Shown: positions 26,671-36,697, counted from the first letter of the stretch. The stretch is 64,000 nucleotides of DNA from Sulfurospirillum arcachonense DSM 9755 (GCF_000597725.1 NZ_JFBL01000007.1:62001-126000), one strand, 5' to 3'. Program-made: numbers and translations. The notes: generated by a model from the letters alone, not told the origin.

Positions 26671-27744
26671 ATGAATAATCTTTTTAGAAAAAATGACTCA
26701 AAGTCCGCATTAGAAGCTCAATATGAAGCTCAAAAAATAGCATTTGCTCCTATTATTTTTCAAGTAACAAAATCGATGAGAGACTTTGGTATTTTAGAAA
26801 TTTTACAAAAAAATGATAAAATGGGAATAAGTTTAAAAGAGTTGACAAAAAAAATAGATTTAAGTGAATATGCAATTAAAACTCTTTTAGAAACTTCTTT
26901 AAGTGCCGACATTGTCAAAGTAAATAATGATAAATATCGTATAACAAAAACTGGCTATTTTTTACAAAATGATACAATGACAAAAATCAATATGAACTAT
27001 AATCACTATGTCAATTATGAAGGACTTTTCCATCTAGAAGAATCATTAAAGCAAGAAGCCCCAATAGGTTTATATAAAACTTTTGGCGATGATAGTTCTA
27101 CAATCTATCCAAAACTCTCAACTCTTCCTCAAAAAGCTAAAAAAAGTTGGTTTGAATTTGACCACTACTACTCTGATACAGCTTTAAATGAAGCTGTTGA
27201 TATACTCTTAGATATGAAACCAAATACGATTTTAGATATAGGTGGAAATACTGGAAAGTTTTCTATGAATATTGCAAAAAAAAATAAAAAAATAAAAATA
27301 ACTATTGCAGATCTTCCTGAACAAGTATCACTTGCAAAACCTAATATTGCAAAAAACAGTCTTGAAAATCAGATAGATTTTTTTCCAACAAACATACTAG
27401 ACCACCAATTATCTCTTCCTAAAAATTATGATATTGTTTGGATGAGTCAATTTTTAGATTGCTTTAGAGAAGAAGACATTATTGCTATCTTAAAACGAGC
27501 GAGAGAGGCAATAAATACTAATGGAAAAGTATGTATTATGGAACCACTTTGGGATAAACAAAGATTTGAAACTTCCTCTTTTTGTATTATCAATACTTCA
27601 CCATACTTTACTGCATTAGCCAATGGCTATAGTAAAATGTTTAATGCAACTGATATGCAAAACTATATTGAAAAAGCTGGATTAAAAATTGTAAACCAAA
27701 TGGATAATATAGGGATTTGCCAAAGCATTATAATATGCAAATAA
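26671..27744 (+). CDS. SAM-dependent methyltransferase with winged-helix N-terminus
   Basis: A 357-residue enzyme of the plant COMT-like O-methyltransferase type. The N-terminal dimerisation domain (FGILEILQKNDKMGISLKEL) is followed by the SAM motif TILDIGGNTGKFSMNIA, then VWMSQFLDCF, EEDIIAILKRAREA and KVCIMEPL. Aryl polyene clusters often include a methyltransferase that modifies the aryl head. It diverges from the biosynthetic unit over a 78-base gap. Confidence 0.85.
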   Translation: MNNLFRKNDSKSALEAQYEAQKIAFAPIIFQVTKSMRDFGILEILQKNDKMGISLKELTKKIDLSEYAIKTLLETSLSADIVKVNNDKYRITKTGYFLQNDTMTKINMNYNHYVNYEGLFHLEESLKQEAPIGLYKTFGDDSSTIYPKLSTLPQKAKKSWFEFDHYYSDTALNEAVDILLDMKPNTILDIGGNTGKFSMNIAKKNKKIKITIADLPEQVSLAKPNIAKNSLENQIDFFPTNILDHQLSLPKNYDIVWMSQFLDCFREEDIIAILKRAREAINTNGKVCIMEPLWDKQRFETSSFCIINTSPYFTALANGYSKMFNATDMQNYIEKAGLKIVNQMDNIGICQSIIICK

Positions 27745-27747
27745 ATT

Positions 27748-28503
27748 TTATTTTATTTTATTAATAGACTTCGCTAGCTTAAATACCTTCTCTTTTTTAT
27801 TAAAAAAGTAGATAGCTTCTTGAGCTAGCATAGTGTCATAAAAACTCTCTTCATGCACAAATGTTTGAAAATTTAATACATATCTTTCATAAGTTTCTTG
27901 ATAATCTAAAAGGCTGTCTAAATTTTCAAAATCTTTTTCTATACACTTTATAATTTTTTCATCAAAAACTTCGTAAGCAAGCTTTAATATACTGCATAAT
28001 TTCGTATGAGTTTTCTCCAAATCTTTATATTCTGTATCAATATCATTTTTTCTATATGCCTCGTACTGCAAAATAAAGATTTGATTAAGTCTGTACAAAA
28101 GTACTCTAAATACTTTAGAACAACTCATACCAATATGAAAATGTAAATCCAAACGAGACAATCCTACTGCATCACATTTTTTTAAAACTAAACTTACATC
28201 AAAATCATAATTTTTAGGGTTTCCAAAAAGTTTTAAATATTTGGATTGATACCTTTTGTCATCTGTAATTTCTTGGAGTTTTTGTATTTTTTTATCTATA
28301 CTAACCTTCTCTTTAGCAATAAGAATAAGTTTATTTAAGTTAGAAAGAGAGTTTTTATATTGTTCAAGTACATAAATACGGTCTTCAAACTCATATTTAT
28401 AAGAATTTTTATCAGCATACTTATAAAGTGTACAAGAATTAGATTTTTCTTGTAAATACTCATGCAATTCTTTGCATTTATGAACTAAAAACTCTCTTTT
28501 CAT
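27748..28503 (-). CDS. Hypothetical helical protein
   Basis: A 251-residue soluble protein, mostly helical, with many Lys, Glu and Tyr and no signal or membrane segment. Features visible are a cysteine-containing first helix, SRLDLHFHIGMSCSKVFRVLLYRLNQIF in the middle, and a long C-terminal helical bundle. I do not recognise it. It follows the pyrophosphatase gene by two bases and is probably co-transcribed with it. Its stop is close to the stop of the convergent methyltransferase. Confidence 0.65.
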   Translation of the reverse strand: MKREFLVHKCKELHEYLQEKSNSCTLYKYADKNSYKYEFEDRIYVLEQYKNSLSNLNKLILIAKEKVSIDKKIQKLQEITDDKRYQSKYLKLFGNPKNYDFDVSLVLKKCDAVGLSRLDLHFHIGMSCSKVFRVLLYRLNQIFILQYEAYRKNDIDTEYKDLEKTHTKLCSILKLAYEVFDEKIIKCIEKDFENLDSLLDYQETYERYVLNFQTFVHEESFYDTMLAQEAIYFFNKKEKVFKLAKSINKIK

Positions 28504-28505
28504 GT

Positions 28506-29426
28506 TTATGCGAATACTTTTTCTACAAATGGAATAACTTGTTTTTTTCTACTCAAAACTTTTGGTAACCAAACTTGAGAATTTTCTAATTTCACATCAA
28601 ATGCACGTTCAATTAAACTATCATCATCACTTACTACCAAAAGTTGTGATCCTTCCTCCATAATATCTGTTAAAAGAAGCATTGTTGTATGTCTATTACC
28701 TTCATCTTTTAAAGCTTTTAAATCTGCAAATAAATCATCTTTCATATTATCAAATACACTTAAATCAACAACTTCAAGCTGACCTACACCCACTTTTTTA
28801 CCACCCATATCAAAATCTTTATAATCACGAGTTGTAAGTTCTCTGGGAGTTGCACCTTGTACTGCAGATTTTACTAAAAACATTTCCATCCCAAGTGCTT
28901 TTACATCTTCTATCCCAGCAATCTCAGCTAACTCTTTACACGCTTTTGTATCATTTCGAGTACAAGTTGGTGATTTGTATATAACAGTGTCACTGAGTAT
29001 TGCACAAAGCATCATACCTGCTATATTTTTAGGAATATCCACTGCATAATAATCATACATCTCTTTTATCACTGTATTTGAAGAACCAACAGGACGTATC
29101 CAACACTCTAGTGGAGCTGATGTAGTAATATCCCCTAGTTTATGATGGTCTACTATACCTTTTATATTTGCTTCTAATATATCTTTAGGAGCTTGTGCTA
29201 AATCAGAATAATCCACAATATAAACATCTTCACCAGCGTACTCAGTTTTAAGAAGTGGAAGCTCATATCCAAACTTATTAAGTATAAACTGTGTCTCAGG
29301 ACTAATCTCACCTTGACGAGTAGGGATACACTCTTCTCCAATTTGACTTTTCAAATACGCTAAAGAAATTGCCCCTACAATAGAATCACTATCTGGGTTT
29401 GTATGCCCAAAAACATATGCTGCCAT
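28506..29426 (-). CDS. ppaC: Manganese-dependent (family II) inorganic pyrophosphatase
   Basis: Hydrolyses pyrophosphate to phosphate, pulling biosynthetic reactions forward. It is a DHH-superfamily enzyme of 306 residues with FGHTNPDSDSI (7-16), VDYSD, the DHH triplet at 93-95 (GIVDHHKLGD) and a C-terminal DHHA2 domain with SRKKQVIPF. The length matches family II enzymes. Related DHH motifs occur in the nrnA-like gene at 53571, which is a different subfamily. Confidence 0.93.
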   Translation of the reverse strand: MAAYVFGHTNPDSDSIVGAISLAYLKSQIGEECIPTRQGEISPETQFILNKFGYELPLLKTEYAGEDVYIVDYSDLAQAPKDILEANIKGIVDHHKLGDITTSAPLECWIRPVGSSNTVIKEMYDYYAVDIPKNIAGMMLCAILSDTVIYKSPTCTRNDTKACKELAEIAGIEDVKALGMEMFLVKSAVQGATPRELTTRDYKDFDMGGKKVGVGQLEVVDLSVFDNMKDDLFADLKALKDEGNRHTTMLLLTDIMEEGSQLLVVSDDDSLIERAFDVKLENSQVWLPKVLSRKKQVIPFVEKVFA

Positions 29427-29479
29427 AAACTAACCTTTTATTTTTTTCTTATTATATAGTTTTTGTGATTATGAAAAGT

Positions 29480-31048
29480 TTATGCTTTTAAATGTTCCCT
29501 ATATTTTGCTATCTGTTTATCTGTATATACCAAATAGGGATCGCTATAAGGCACTCCTTCTATGTGTTCATAACCTTTAGTAGCAACTAAACCTTTAATA
29601 TCTTTTAGAGTTACTATTTGGCTTTTAAATCCAGCTTGACTAAGGGCTACTCTCACTGTATGAAGTGACGTAGAACAAACAAGAACACCATCTTCATGAA
29701 GTAAATCATGGAGTATTTTAAAAACTTCAATACTTACCATAGAAGGATTTTTATCTTCACTAAATGGGTCTAAAAAGATAACATCAAATTTCTCATCAAG
29801 TTTTCTAAGACTATAGCGTATATCTCCAACAATAAACTCTAGGCTATTGTTTTCATCACTATAATAACTTTTCTCATAAAGAGCATGAAGTAAGGGATTA
29901 TCTGCTTCTTTTAATATACTTCTATCTTGGTCAAGTGCTTTTACATGTAAAGAATTTTTTTTCTTTAGTTTTATAGCTTCAAGTGAATTAATTCCATAAC
30001 CAAAGCCTATATCTAAAAGTTTTACATCCTTACATGTAAGGCGTTTTTGTAAATCTGATTTGTCGATAAAAAGCTTTTTAGCCTGTGCTTTTGCTCCACT
30101 TCTTGGATAGTAAAAATCTTTATATTTTTCACTCCAAAACTCACGATTAGTATCTGCTTTTCCATATCTGTACTGCATAGCTTGTACTATATACTCTCCA
30201 AATTGTCCTTTTTCCATATACCACAGAGGTGCTATTAAATCTTTATTAGGAGTATCCGTTGCGATTCTTATAATAGGGATATTTGAAGGTATCAATCTTA
30301 ATAAATATATAAGTTCTTCTGCATATTCATACTCATCAAATATTTTAAATTTTCTCTTTGTATACTCATCGTGCAGTTGCGTATTTTTGATTACATGTAG
30401 ATTATGAATCTTAATACCATCTACTTTACATGTAACAAGTTTTTTTACTGTATGTTCCCAATCACATCTGTTTTCATTTGGAAGTCCTACAATCACATGA
30501 GCAAAAATTTTTATCCCATAACTTTGAAGTTTCTGTATCGCTTCAAGACTGCATTTGCTATCATGTCCACGATTGATTTTTTTAAGTGTTTCATCATTGA
30601 GGGTTTGAACACCAAGGTCTACTATGACATCTATCTCTTTATTTAACTCTTGCAGATATTTTAAAGTCTCATCACTCAAACAATCAGGTCTAGTTCCTAT
30701 GCTAATCGCATCAAAATCGTGAAATTTTAAAAGTTTTGAGTAAGTCTCTTTTTGCTGAGATAAAGTTGTAAATGTACCTGTATAAGCTTGGATATAAAGC
30801 ATAAAATGCTCTGCTTTATATCTTCTTTTAGCAAATGCAACAGATTTGTGTATTTGCTCTTCTATACTTTTAGCATCCAGACTTTGGGCAGAACGAGCAC
30901 CATTTTGCGGACAAAAAGTACACCCTCCACTGCCATCACTTTTTCTATTAGGACATCCCAAATCTAAATCAATAGGGATAGAGTAGAGTACCTTTCCATA
31001 AGTATCCATCATATAATTACGATAAGAATAATAGGGTAATTGACTCAT
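29480..31048 (-). CDS. Radical SAM protein (YhcC/TIGR01212-like) fused to an MnmC-like methyltransferase
   Basis: A 522-residue two-part protein. Residues 1 to about 320 match the YhcC-type radical SAM family: LDLGCPNRK and GGCTFCPQNGARSA give the cluster cysteines, followed by YIQAYTGTF, SIGTRPDCL and HVIVGLPNE. Residues about 340-515 form a Rossmann methyltransferase: LLDIGFGYGINSLEA, FDVIFLDPFSEDKNPSM and VLVCSTSLHTVR, which resemble MnmC-like tRNA methyltransferases. The parts are separate proteins in most bacteria. Four TACATGTA palindromes are clustered in the gene. Confidence 0.85.
   Translation of the reverse strand: MSQLPYYSYRNYMMDTYGKVLYSIPIDLDLGCPNRKSDGSGGCTFCPQNGARSAQSLDAKSIEEQIHKSVAFAKRRYKAEHFMLYIQAYTGTFTTLSQQKETYSKLLKFHDFDAISIGTRPDCLSDETLKYLQELNKEIDVIVDLGVQTLNDETLKKINRGHDSKCSLEAIQKLQSYGIKIFAHVIVGLPNENRCDWEHTVKKLVTCKVDGIKIHNLHVIKNTQLHDEYTKRKFKIFDEYEYAEELIYLLRLIPSNIPIIRIATDTPNKDLIAPLWYMEKGQFGEYIVQAMQYRYGKADTNREFWSEKYKDFYYPRSGAKAQAKKLFIDKSDLQKRLTCKDVKLLDIGFGYGINSLEAIKLKKKNSLHVKALDQDRSILKEADNPLLHALYEKSYYSDENNSLEFIVGDIRYSLRKLDEKFDVIFLDPFSEDKNPSMVSIEVFKILHDLLHEDGVLVCSTSLHTVRVALSQAGFKSQIVTLKDIKGLVATKGYEHIEGVPYSDPYLVYTDKQIAKYREHLKA
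29941..30435. repeat. Cluster of four TTACATGTAA-type palindromes in the radical SAM fusion gene
   Basis: Copies lie at 29941-29950, 30030-30039, 30391-30400 (TTACATGTAG) and 30426-30435. They encode LHVK, LTCK, LHV and VTCK in order, so the two permitted reading frames alternate. Confidence 0.88.
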
Positions 31049-31171
31049 GTTTTTATAAGAAAAAAGATAACTCTTGACATAAATCTAGACATTAAAAGTC
31101 CAAAAAATATAAATTCGTATTTCTTAGATATCACGCTTTTCCTTGTTTGTTAAGTGACTGTTTTGAAGTGA

Positions 31172-31200
31172 AAAAGGTACCATATTTCACAGTACCTTTT
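31172..31200 (-). terminator. Terminator of the RND efflux operon
   Basis: AAAAGGTAC and GTACCTTTT form a 9-bp stem with an 11-base loop just beyond the RND pump stop codon. On the minus strand the stem ends in CCTTTTTC. The rest of the 163-base gap (31049-31211) is A/T-rich and presumably holds the promoter of the radical SAM gene. Confidence 0.75.
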
Positions 31201-31211
31201 CCTTGTTTTTA

Positions 31212-34200
31212 CTATTTAGTTTCTTTTTTAAAACTAAATTTTTGTTTTATTCTCACAACTAAATAAAAGAAAAGTGGAATAAATAAAACACCAATCACTG
31301 TAGCCGCTACCATACCACCAACAACTGTTGTTCCAATGATATGACGACTTGCACTCCCTGCACCTGAGCTAATTGCTAAAGGTAGAGTCCCTACTATAAA
31401 AGCCAAAGAAGTCATAACAATAGGTCTAAATCTTAACCTTGCAGCTTCTATTGTTGCATCAAATAGACTCATTCCATCGCGCAGTTTATCCATTGCAAAC
31501 TCTACAATTAAAATAGCATTCTTCGCAGAAAGCCCAACAAGAGTAACAAGTCCTACTTGGAAGTATACATCAGCTTCTAAGCCTCTTAGCAAAACTGCTA
31601 TTACAGCTCCCAATATTGCAAAAGGAATAGACAGAATAACTGCCATAGGAATACTCCAACTCTCATACAACGCTGCTAGAATTAAGAAAATAAAAATTGC
31701 CGCATAAACAACAGTATAATTTCCTTTAGATTCAAGTTGTTTTTCTTGAAGAGTTGTTCCCGCCCATGCTATAGTGTACCCTTCAGGTAAAATTCTTTTT
31801 GCTATCTCTTCGATTGCTTGGTTTGCATCATTTGATGCATATCCTATTCCTGGATTTCCTGTAATTCTTGCCGCATTAAACATATTGAAACGCTGAATAA
31901 TACTTGCATTTACTACTCTTTTTGTATCTACAAAAGTACTCAAAGGAATAAGCTCACCATTGTTTGAGCGAACAAAAACATCTTTATAGTTATCTTTAGT
32001 TGCTCTAAATTTTGAATCTGCTTGGATATTAACATGATATGTTCTTCCATAAAGGTTAAAATCATTGATATATCCTTTTCCAAAAGTACTTTGTAGAGTT
32101 ACATAAATATCTTTTAGACTTACACCCATAGCTTTTGCTTTTTCTCTATCTATACTCAACGAGTACTGAGGAACATTTGCATTTAGTGATGATCTAGAAC
32201 CTGTTATTCTTGGATCTTTACTAGCTTCAGCTAAAATCTGCTGTGTATATTTATTAAGCGTTTGTAAATCTCCACCTGTTCTATCTTGTATCCACATTTC
32301 AAATCCACCTGTCATACTCATCCCACTAATTGGAGGAGGACTAAGAGGAATAACAAAAGCATCTTTATTTTGCATCATTCTCATAAAAAATTGTCCTGCT
32401 AGTGCTTGTGAACTTTGGTTTGGTAATTTTCTCTCTTCCCAAGGTTTTAGAGGCACGAACATAACTGAAGAATCTGTTTTATATGCAAATGTTGTTAAAT
32501 CAAGTCCGGTGATAACTCCCGTGGATTCAATATCTTTATGACTTAAAAATGCATCTTCTATCCCATCTACTATTTTAATAGATTCTGATAATGAAGTTGC
32601 TGGCATCATATTAATTATTACTAACAATATCCCTTGATCTTCAGCTGGGACAAGACCTGATGGTATTTTTTGCATTGTGCCATATGTCGTATATAAAAGT
32701 CCACCAAAAAGTAAAAGTGAGAATACCCATAATTTTATTGTTTGTCGCGTAATACCAATAAATATCTTTGTAAGCCAATCAAAAAATTGATTAAATTTTC
32801 TAAGAGGCCAAATAGGTTCACTTTCATGCTCTTTTAAAAATACAGCACAAAGTGCAGGTGTTAGAGTAAGTGCAACGATACCTGAAATAACAACTGCTAT
32901 AACAATAGTAATAGCAAATTGTTTATACATAACACCACTAAATCCACCACTGAGTGCTGCTGGTATAAAAACAGCCGAAAGTACTAATACAATCGCTACA
33001 ATAGGAGTTGTCAACTCCTTCATTGCTTCTGTCGTAGCCTCTTTGACACTTACAGCTTTTGTTTTTAATATCCTCTCAACATTTTCTATAACAATAATGG
33101 CATCATCAACAACCAAACCAATAGCCAAGATAAGACCAAAAAGGGTTAAAAGATTAATAGAAAATCCTGCAACATATAATCCTGCAAAAGTACCTATAAT
33201 AGAAACAGGAATTGCTAGCACAGGAATAATAGTCGCTCTAAAATTCCCTAAAAAAAGATATATAAGTATAGTTACAAAAACAACTGCTTCTAAGAGTGTT
33301 TTTATAACCTCTTGAATTGAAGCCTTTACAAATATACTTGTATCATATGTCATTGCATAATCTAAACCTTTTGGAAAAGTAGCTTTTAACTCCTCTAACT
33401 TTTTATCAATAGCCGCTGAAACATCTAGTGCATTTGCACCTGAAGATAAAAAGACACCAACTGGCATCATAGGTTTTTTAGAATACTTTCCACTTGTATA
33501 ATATGTATCTGAGCCAAGTTCAATTCGAGCAACATCTTTCAAACGTAATGTTGATCCATCTGTATTTGAGCGAATAATAATATTTTCAAATTCTTGAACA
33601 GTTTTAAATCTACCTTCGGTGGAAACAACATATGTAAATGGTGCCTTTTTTTCTAATGGTTCAGAACCAACACTTCCTGCAGCGTATTGATTATTTTGAC
33701 TTGATATTTGATTACTTATATCTGTAGGTGTTAAATTATAATGTGCTAATTTAGCCGGATCTATCCATACTCTAATAGCATAATCATTTTGCCCAAAAAC
33801 TGTAGCTTCTCCTACACCGTTAATACGCTTCAACTCATCAATAATATTAATGCTAATATAGTTTGAAATGAACAATATATCATGTTCTGGATTATCAGAG
33901 AAAAAAGATACAACTTTAATCATATCAGGAGAACGCTCCTTAACACTTACTCCTTGTCTTTGTACTTCTTCTGGTAATTTACTCAGTGCTAATTGCACAC
34001 GGTTATTAATATCTACTTTTGCTTGTGAAACATCTGTACCAACTTCAAAATAAACACTCATAGAAAGAATACCACTTGGAGCTGCTGTTGAAGTCATATA
34101 TGTCATATGTTCAACACCATTAATAGCATCTTCAAGTGTACTTGAAACCGTTTTGGAAAGTGTCTGTGCATCTGCACCTGGATAAGTAGCAGTTATCTTA

Positions 34201-34331
34201 ATTTGAGGAGGTGCAACTGCAGGATATTGCTTTACAGGCAACACTTGTATAGATACAACTCCTGCTATTATTATCAAAAATGCTATAACAGTAGCAAAAA
34301 TAGGCCTATTTATAAAAAATTTTGAAAACAT
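31212..34331 (-). CDS. RND multidrug efflux pump (HAE1/AcrB family)
   Basis: A 1039-residue proton-driven inner membrane pump of normal length. It opens MFSKFFINRPIFATVIA as AcrB-type pumps do. The proton relay pair DD is in GLVVDDAIIVIENVERI. Later TM segments include GLVTLVGLSAKNAILIVEFA. It forms a tripartite system with the adaptor and TolC-like channel encoded directly upstream in the same operon. Substrate range cannot be read from sequence. No TTACATGTAA palindrome is seen over this gene. Confidence 0.95.
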   Translation of the reverse strand: MFSKFFINRPIFATVIAFLIIIAGVVSIQVLPVKQYPAVAPPQIKITATYPGADAQTLSKTVSSTLEDAINGVEHMTYMTSTAAPSGILSMSVYFEVGTDVSQAKVDINNRVQLALSKLPEEVQRQGVSVKERSPDMIKVVSFFSDNPEHDILFISNYISINIIDELKRINGVGEATVFGQNDYAIRVWIDPAKLAHYNLTPTDISNQISSQNNQYAAGSVGSEPLEKKAPFTYVVSTEGRFKTVQEFENIIIRSNTDGSTLRLKDVARIELGSDTYYTSGKYSKKPMMPVGVFLSSGANALDVSAAIDKKLEELKATFPKGLDYAMTYDTSIFVKASIQEVIKTLLEAVVFVTILIYLFLGNFRATIIPVLAIPVSIIGTFAGLYVAGFSINLLTLFGLILAIGLVVDDAIIVIENVERILKTKAVSVKEATTEAMKELTTPIVAIVLVLSAVFIPAALSGGFSGVMYKQFAITIVIAVVISGIVALTLTPALCAVFLKEHESEPIWPLRKFNQFFDWLTKIFIGITRQTIKLWVFSLLLFGGLLYTTYGTMQKIPSGLVPAEDQGILLVIINMMPATSLSESIKIVDGIEDAFLSHKDIESTGVITGLDLTTFAYKTDSSVMFVPLKPWEERKLPNQSSQALAGQFFMRMMQNKDAFVIPLSPPPISGMSMTGGFEMWIQDRTGGDLQTLNKYTQQILAEASKDPRITGSRSSLNANVPQYSLSIDREKAKAMGVSLKDIYVTLQSTFGKGYINDFNLYGRTYHVNIQADSKFRATKDNYKDVFVRSNNGELIPLSTFVDTKRVVNASIIQRFNMFNAARITGNPGIGYASNDANQAIEEIAKRILPEGYTIAWAGTTLQEKQLESKGNYTVVYAAIFIFLILAALYESWSIPMAVILSIPFAILGAVIAVLLRGLEADVYFQVGLVTLVGLSAKNAILIVEFAMDKLRDGMSLFDATIEAARLRFRPIVMTSLAFIVGTLPLAISSGAGSASRHIIGTTVVGGMVAATVIGVLFIPLFFYLVVRIKQKFSFKKETK

Positions 34332-35471
34332 CTATTGTTCCTTGTTAATTACTTTATCTACCACGACTGGAGCACCTGGTTTTACTCTAAAGAAATTATT
34401 TACAATAACTTTATCTCCACTTTTCAGTGGTCCACCATTTAGAACAAACTTATCTCCTGATTCATTACCTATTTTTACTGGTCTAATAGCAACTACACCC
34501 TTGTCTTCAATAAATACAATAGTTCCAAGAGGATTTTGAAGTACCGCTTTTTGAGGTATTGTGATGATATTTTTTTGTGTAATATCATTTAATAAAACTC
34601 TTACAAAACTTCCGGACATAAGATACCCATCACTATTGTCTACCACGGCTCTCATTTTTACTGTTGATGTTTCTTTATTGACATTTACATCCATAAAATC
34701 TATTGCACCACTTCTCTTTGTTGCTTTTCCATCTATCTCTAAAGTTACATTAATCACTTTGTTTTCTGGCATTGTCCAAATATTGTTTTTTATATTTACA
34801 TAATCACTAAAAGGCATAGAAAATTCTACAAATACTTTATCATTTTGAGTAATTTCTACAAGAGATGTAGGAGGATTTGACACAACTAAATCTCCAACAT
34901 CAACTTTTTTTAATCCTATAGTACCATCTATAGGCGCTTTAACTTGCGTATAATCAAAATCTATTTGTGCTTGATGTAATTCTGCTTTTGATAAAGATAA
35001 AGAAGCTAATGCTTCATTATAAGAAGACCATGCTACATCTCTTTTTTCTTGCGTTGTTGCTTTTCTTGCATATAATCTCTTAACTCTTTTCCAATTGCGC
35101 TCAGCATTATCCAAAGTTGCTTCACTCATTTTTACAGAAGCATTAGCTGCATCTACTTTTGCTTTATATATATTATCCTCAATTTTATATAACAAATCAC
35201 CTTTTTTTACTTTTTGTCCTTCTTCAAAATACTTATTTTCTAGTACCCCCAAAACTCTTGAAACCACACTAACATTTTGAAATGATTTAATTTGTGCTGG
35301 GTACTTTAATAGTATTGGTAAGTCTTTTGGTGCAGGAACAATATATATATCTGCTTTTGGAGCTTGTCTTTGTGGTGCTTTGGCACCTTTATTATCTGTT
35401 GCTTGTGCTAAAGTAGGTACTAGTAAAAGTGATCCTACTAATACTATTAGTCCTTGTTTTAGTTTTTTCAT
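34332..35471 (-). CDS. Periplasmic adaptor of the RND pump
   Basis: A 379-residue membrane fusion protein. It has a signal peptide (near LAQATDN), a biotinyl-lipoyl half motif VSRVLGVLENKYFEEGQKVKKGD, a coiled hairpin of about 60 residues, and a beta barrel (DYTQVKAPIDGTIGLKKVDVGD, VFVEFSMPF). It lacks a lipobox, so it may be soluble or held by an N-terminal anchor. It overlaps the tolC-like gene by four bases and abuts the pump gene. Confidence 0.92.
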   Translation of the reverse strand: MKKLKQGLIVLVGSLLLVPTLAQATDNKGAKAPQRQAPKADIYIVPAPKDLPILLKYPAQIKSFQNVSVVSRVLGVLENKYFEEGQKVKKGDLLYKIEDNIYKAKVDAANASVKMSEATLDNAERNWKRVKRLYARKATTQEKRDVAWSSYNEALASLSLSKAELHQAQIDFDYTQVKAPIDGTIGLKKVDVGDLVVSNPPTSLVEITQNDKVFVEFSMPFSDYVNIKNNIWTMPENKVINVTLEIDGKATKRSGAIDFMDVNVNKETSTVKMRAVVDNSDGYLMSGSFVRVLLNDITQKNIITIPQKAVLQNPLGTIVFIEDKGVVAIRPVKIGNESGDKFVLNGGPLKSGDKVIVNNFFRVKPGAPVVVDKVINKEQ

Positions 35472-36697
35472 TTTATATAATCCTTAATATTTTTATTTGT
35501 ATAGTAATAGTACGAAGCATATGCAATTTGAAGATTATTTAATGCTGTTTCATACTGGGCTTTAGCATTTGTTTTTACACTTAATGCATCTAAGTAATCT
35601 ACATTATTAACTGAACCTGCTTTGTACTTTTCAGCAATAATTTTATATGCACTAATTGCAGACTCTAATGAACTTTTAGCACTATTGATTTGTGCTTTAG
35701 TCGTATTTATTTTAGATAATGCCAATTCTATATTTATATCTTGTTCTTCAGTAGCTTGTTTTATTTGGCTCTCTAATGCCATTTTTTGAATCAAAATTGA
35801 TTCTTTTTGCTTTTTAAGATTTCCATTATCAAAAAGCTTTACGTTAAATGTTAGAAGTAATACATTTTGATTATCTAATCCATCAGGATGAGTAGAATCA
35901 CTTCTTCCATAATCATATACATTATAAGTATCTTCTAATCTAATTTGAGGAAGATACCCAGAGTTGATTGTTTTAGCTGAATACTTAAATGACGATGCAT
36001 TAGATTGAAGTACTTTTATATCATCACTTAATTCTTTTTGTATATTAGTTGGAACCTTAACAATAGAATTATCTAATGTCTCAATTTTTTTACCAATTTT
36101 TATACTAAGAAGCCTTTTTAAAGATAAAACTTGAAATTTTGTTGCTTCTATTTGATAGATATTGTCACTCAAAGCAGCTTGCAATTTATCAATTTCATCT
36201 TGAGTTGCACTTCCAACTTCATAAAACTTCTTAATTCTTTCAAGTTCAGCTTCTAATTGGATATTTTTTTCATTCAATGCATTTAAATTTGCTTCTTCAC
36301 TTTTTATATTATAAAAATCTTCAGCAATTGAAAGTTGTAAATTCTTTTTATAAGATGATGTATCATACTCTGACGATTTTAATAAAGCTTTATTTTTTTC
36401 TATCGTATTATGTTTTTTTCCTCCATCATATAAATCAACTCCAACTGTTGCATAGCCTTTATATATATCACCAGCTATCCCTACAGATTTTTGATCAGAA
36501 TTTTGATATGCTCCACCTAAATCAATAGTTGGATAATAAGCACTTTGTGCAACTTCTATATCTTTTGATTTTGACTCTTGTGTCAATGCTTTTGATGCTA
36601 CCATATGGTTATTATTAATAGCAAAATCCATCAACGACTGCAATCCTTCTGCATACAATGCAGGAACTATAAAACATAGTAATGCTAAACGTTTCAT
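35468..36697 (-). CDS. TolC-family outer membrane channel
   Basis: A 409-residue outer membrane efflux protein with a signal peptide (to about PALYAE) and two OEP repeats made of long helices: VAQSAYYPTIDLGGAYQN, YEVGSATQDEIDKLQAAL in the first half, and YKAGSVNNVDYLDALS in the second. It is the exit duct for the RND pump. Its start overlaps the marR stop by four bases. Confidence 0.92.
   Translation of the reverse strand: MKRLALLCFIVPALYAEGLQSLMDFAINNNHMVASKALTQESKSKDIEVAQSAYYPTIDLGGAYQNSDQKSVGIAGDIYKGYATVGVDLYDGGKKHNTIEKNKALLKSSEYDTSSYKKNLQLSIAEDFYNIKSEEANLNALNEKNIQLEAELERIKKFYEVGSATQDEIDKLQAALSDNIYQIEATKFQVLSLKRLLSIKIGKKIETLDNSIVKVPTNIQKELSDDIKVLQSNASSFKYSAKTINSGYLPQIRLEDTYNVYDYGRSDSTHPDGLDNQNVLLLTFNVKLFDNGNLKKQKESILIQKMALESQIKQATEEQDINIELALSKINTTKAQINSAKSSLESAISAYKIIAEKYKAGSVNNVDYLDALSVKTNAKAQYETALNNLQIAYASYYYYTNKNIKDYIK

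Noticed and set aside
9796-30435. TTACATGTAA as a classical repressor or activator operator
   Set aside because: All but one of the exact copies lie inside coding sequence, often several per gene, and none is placed consistently at a promoter.
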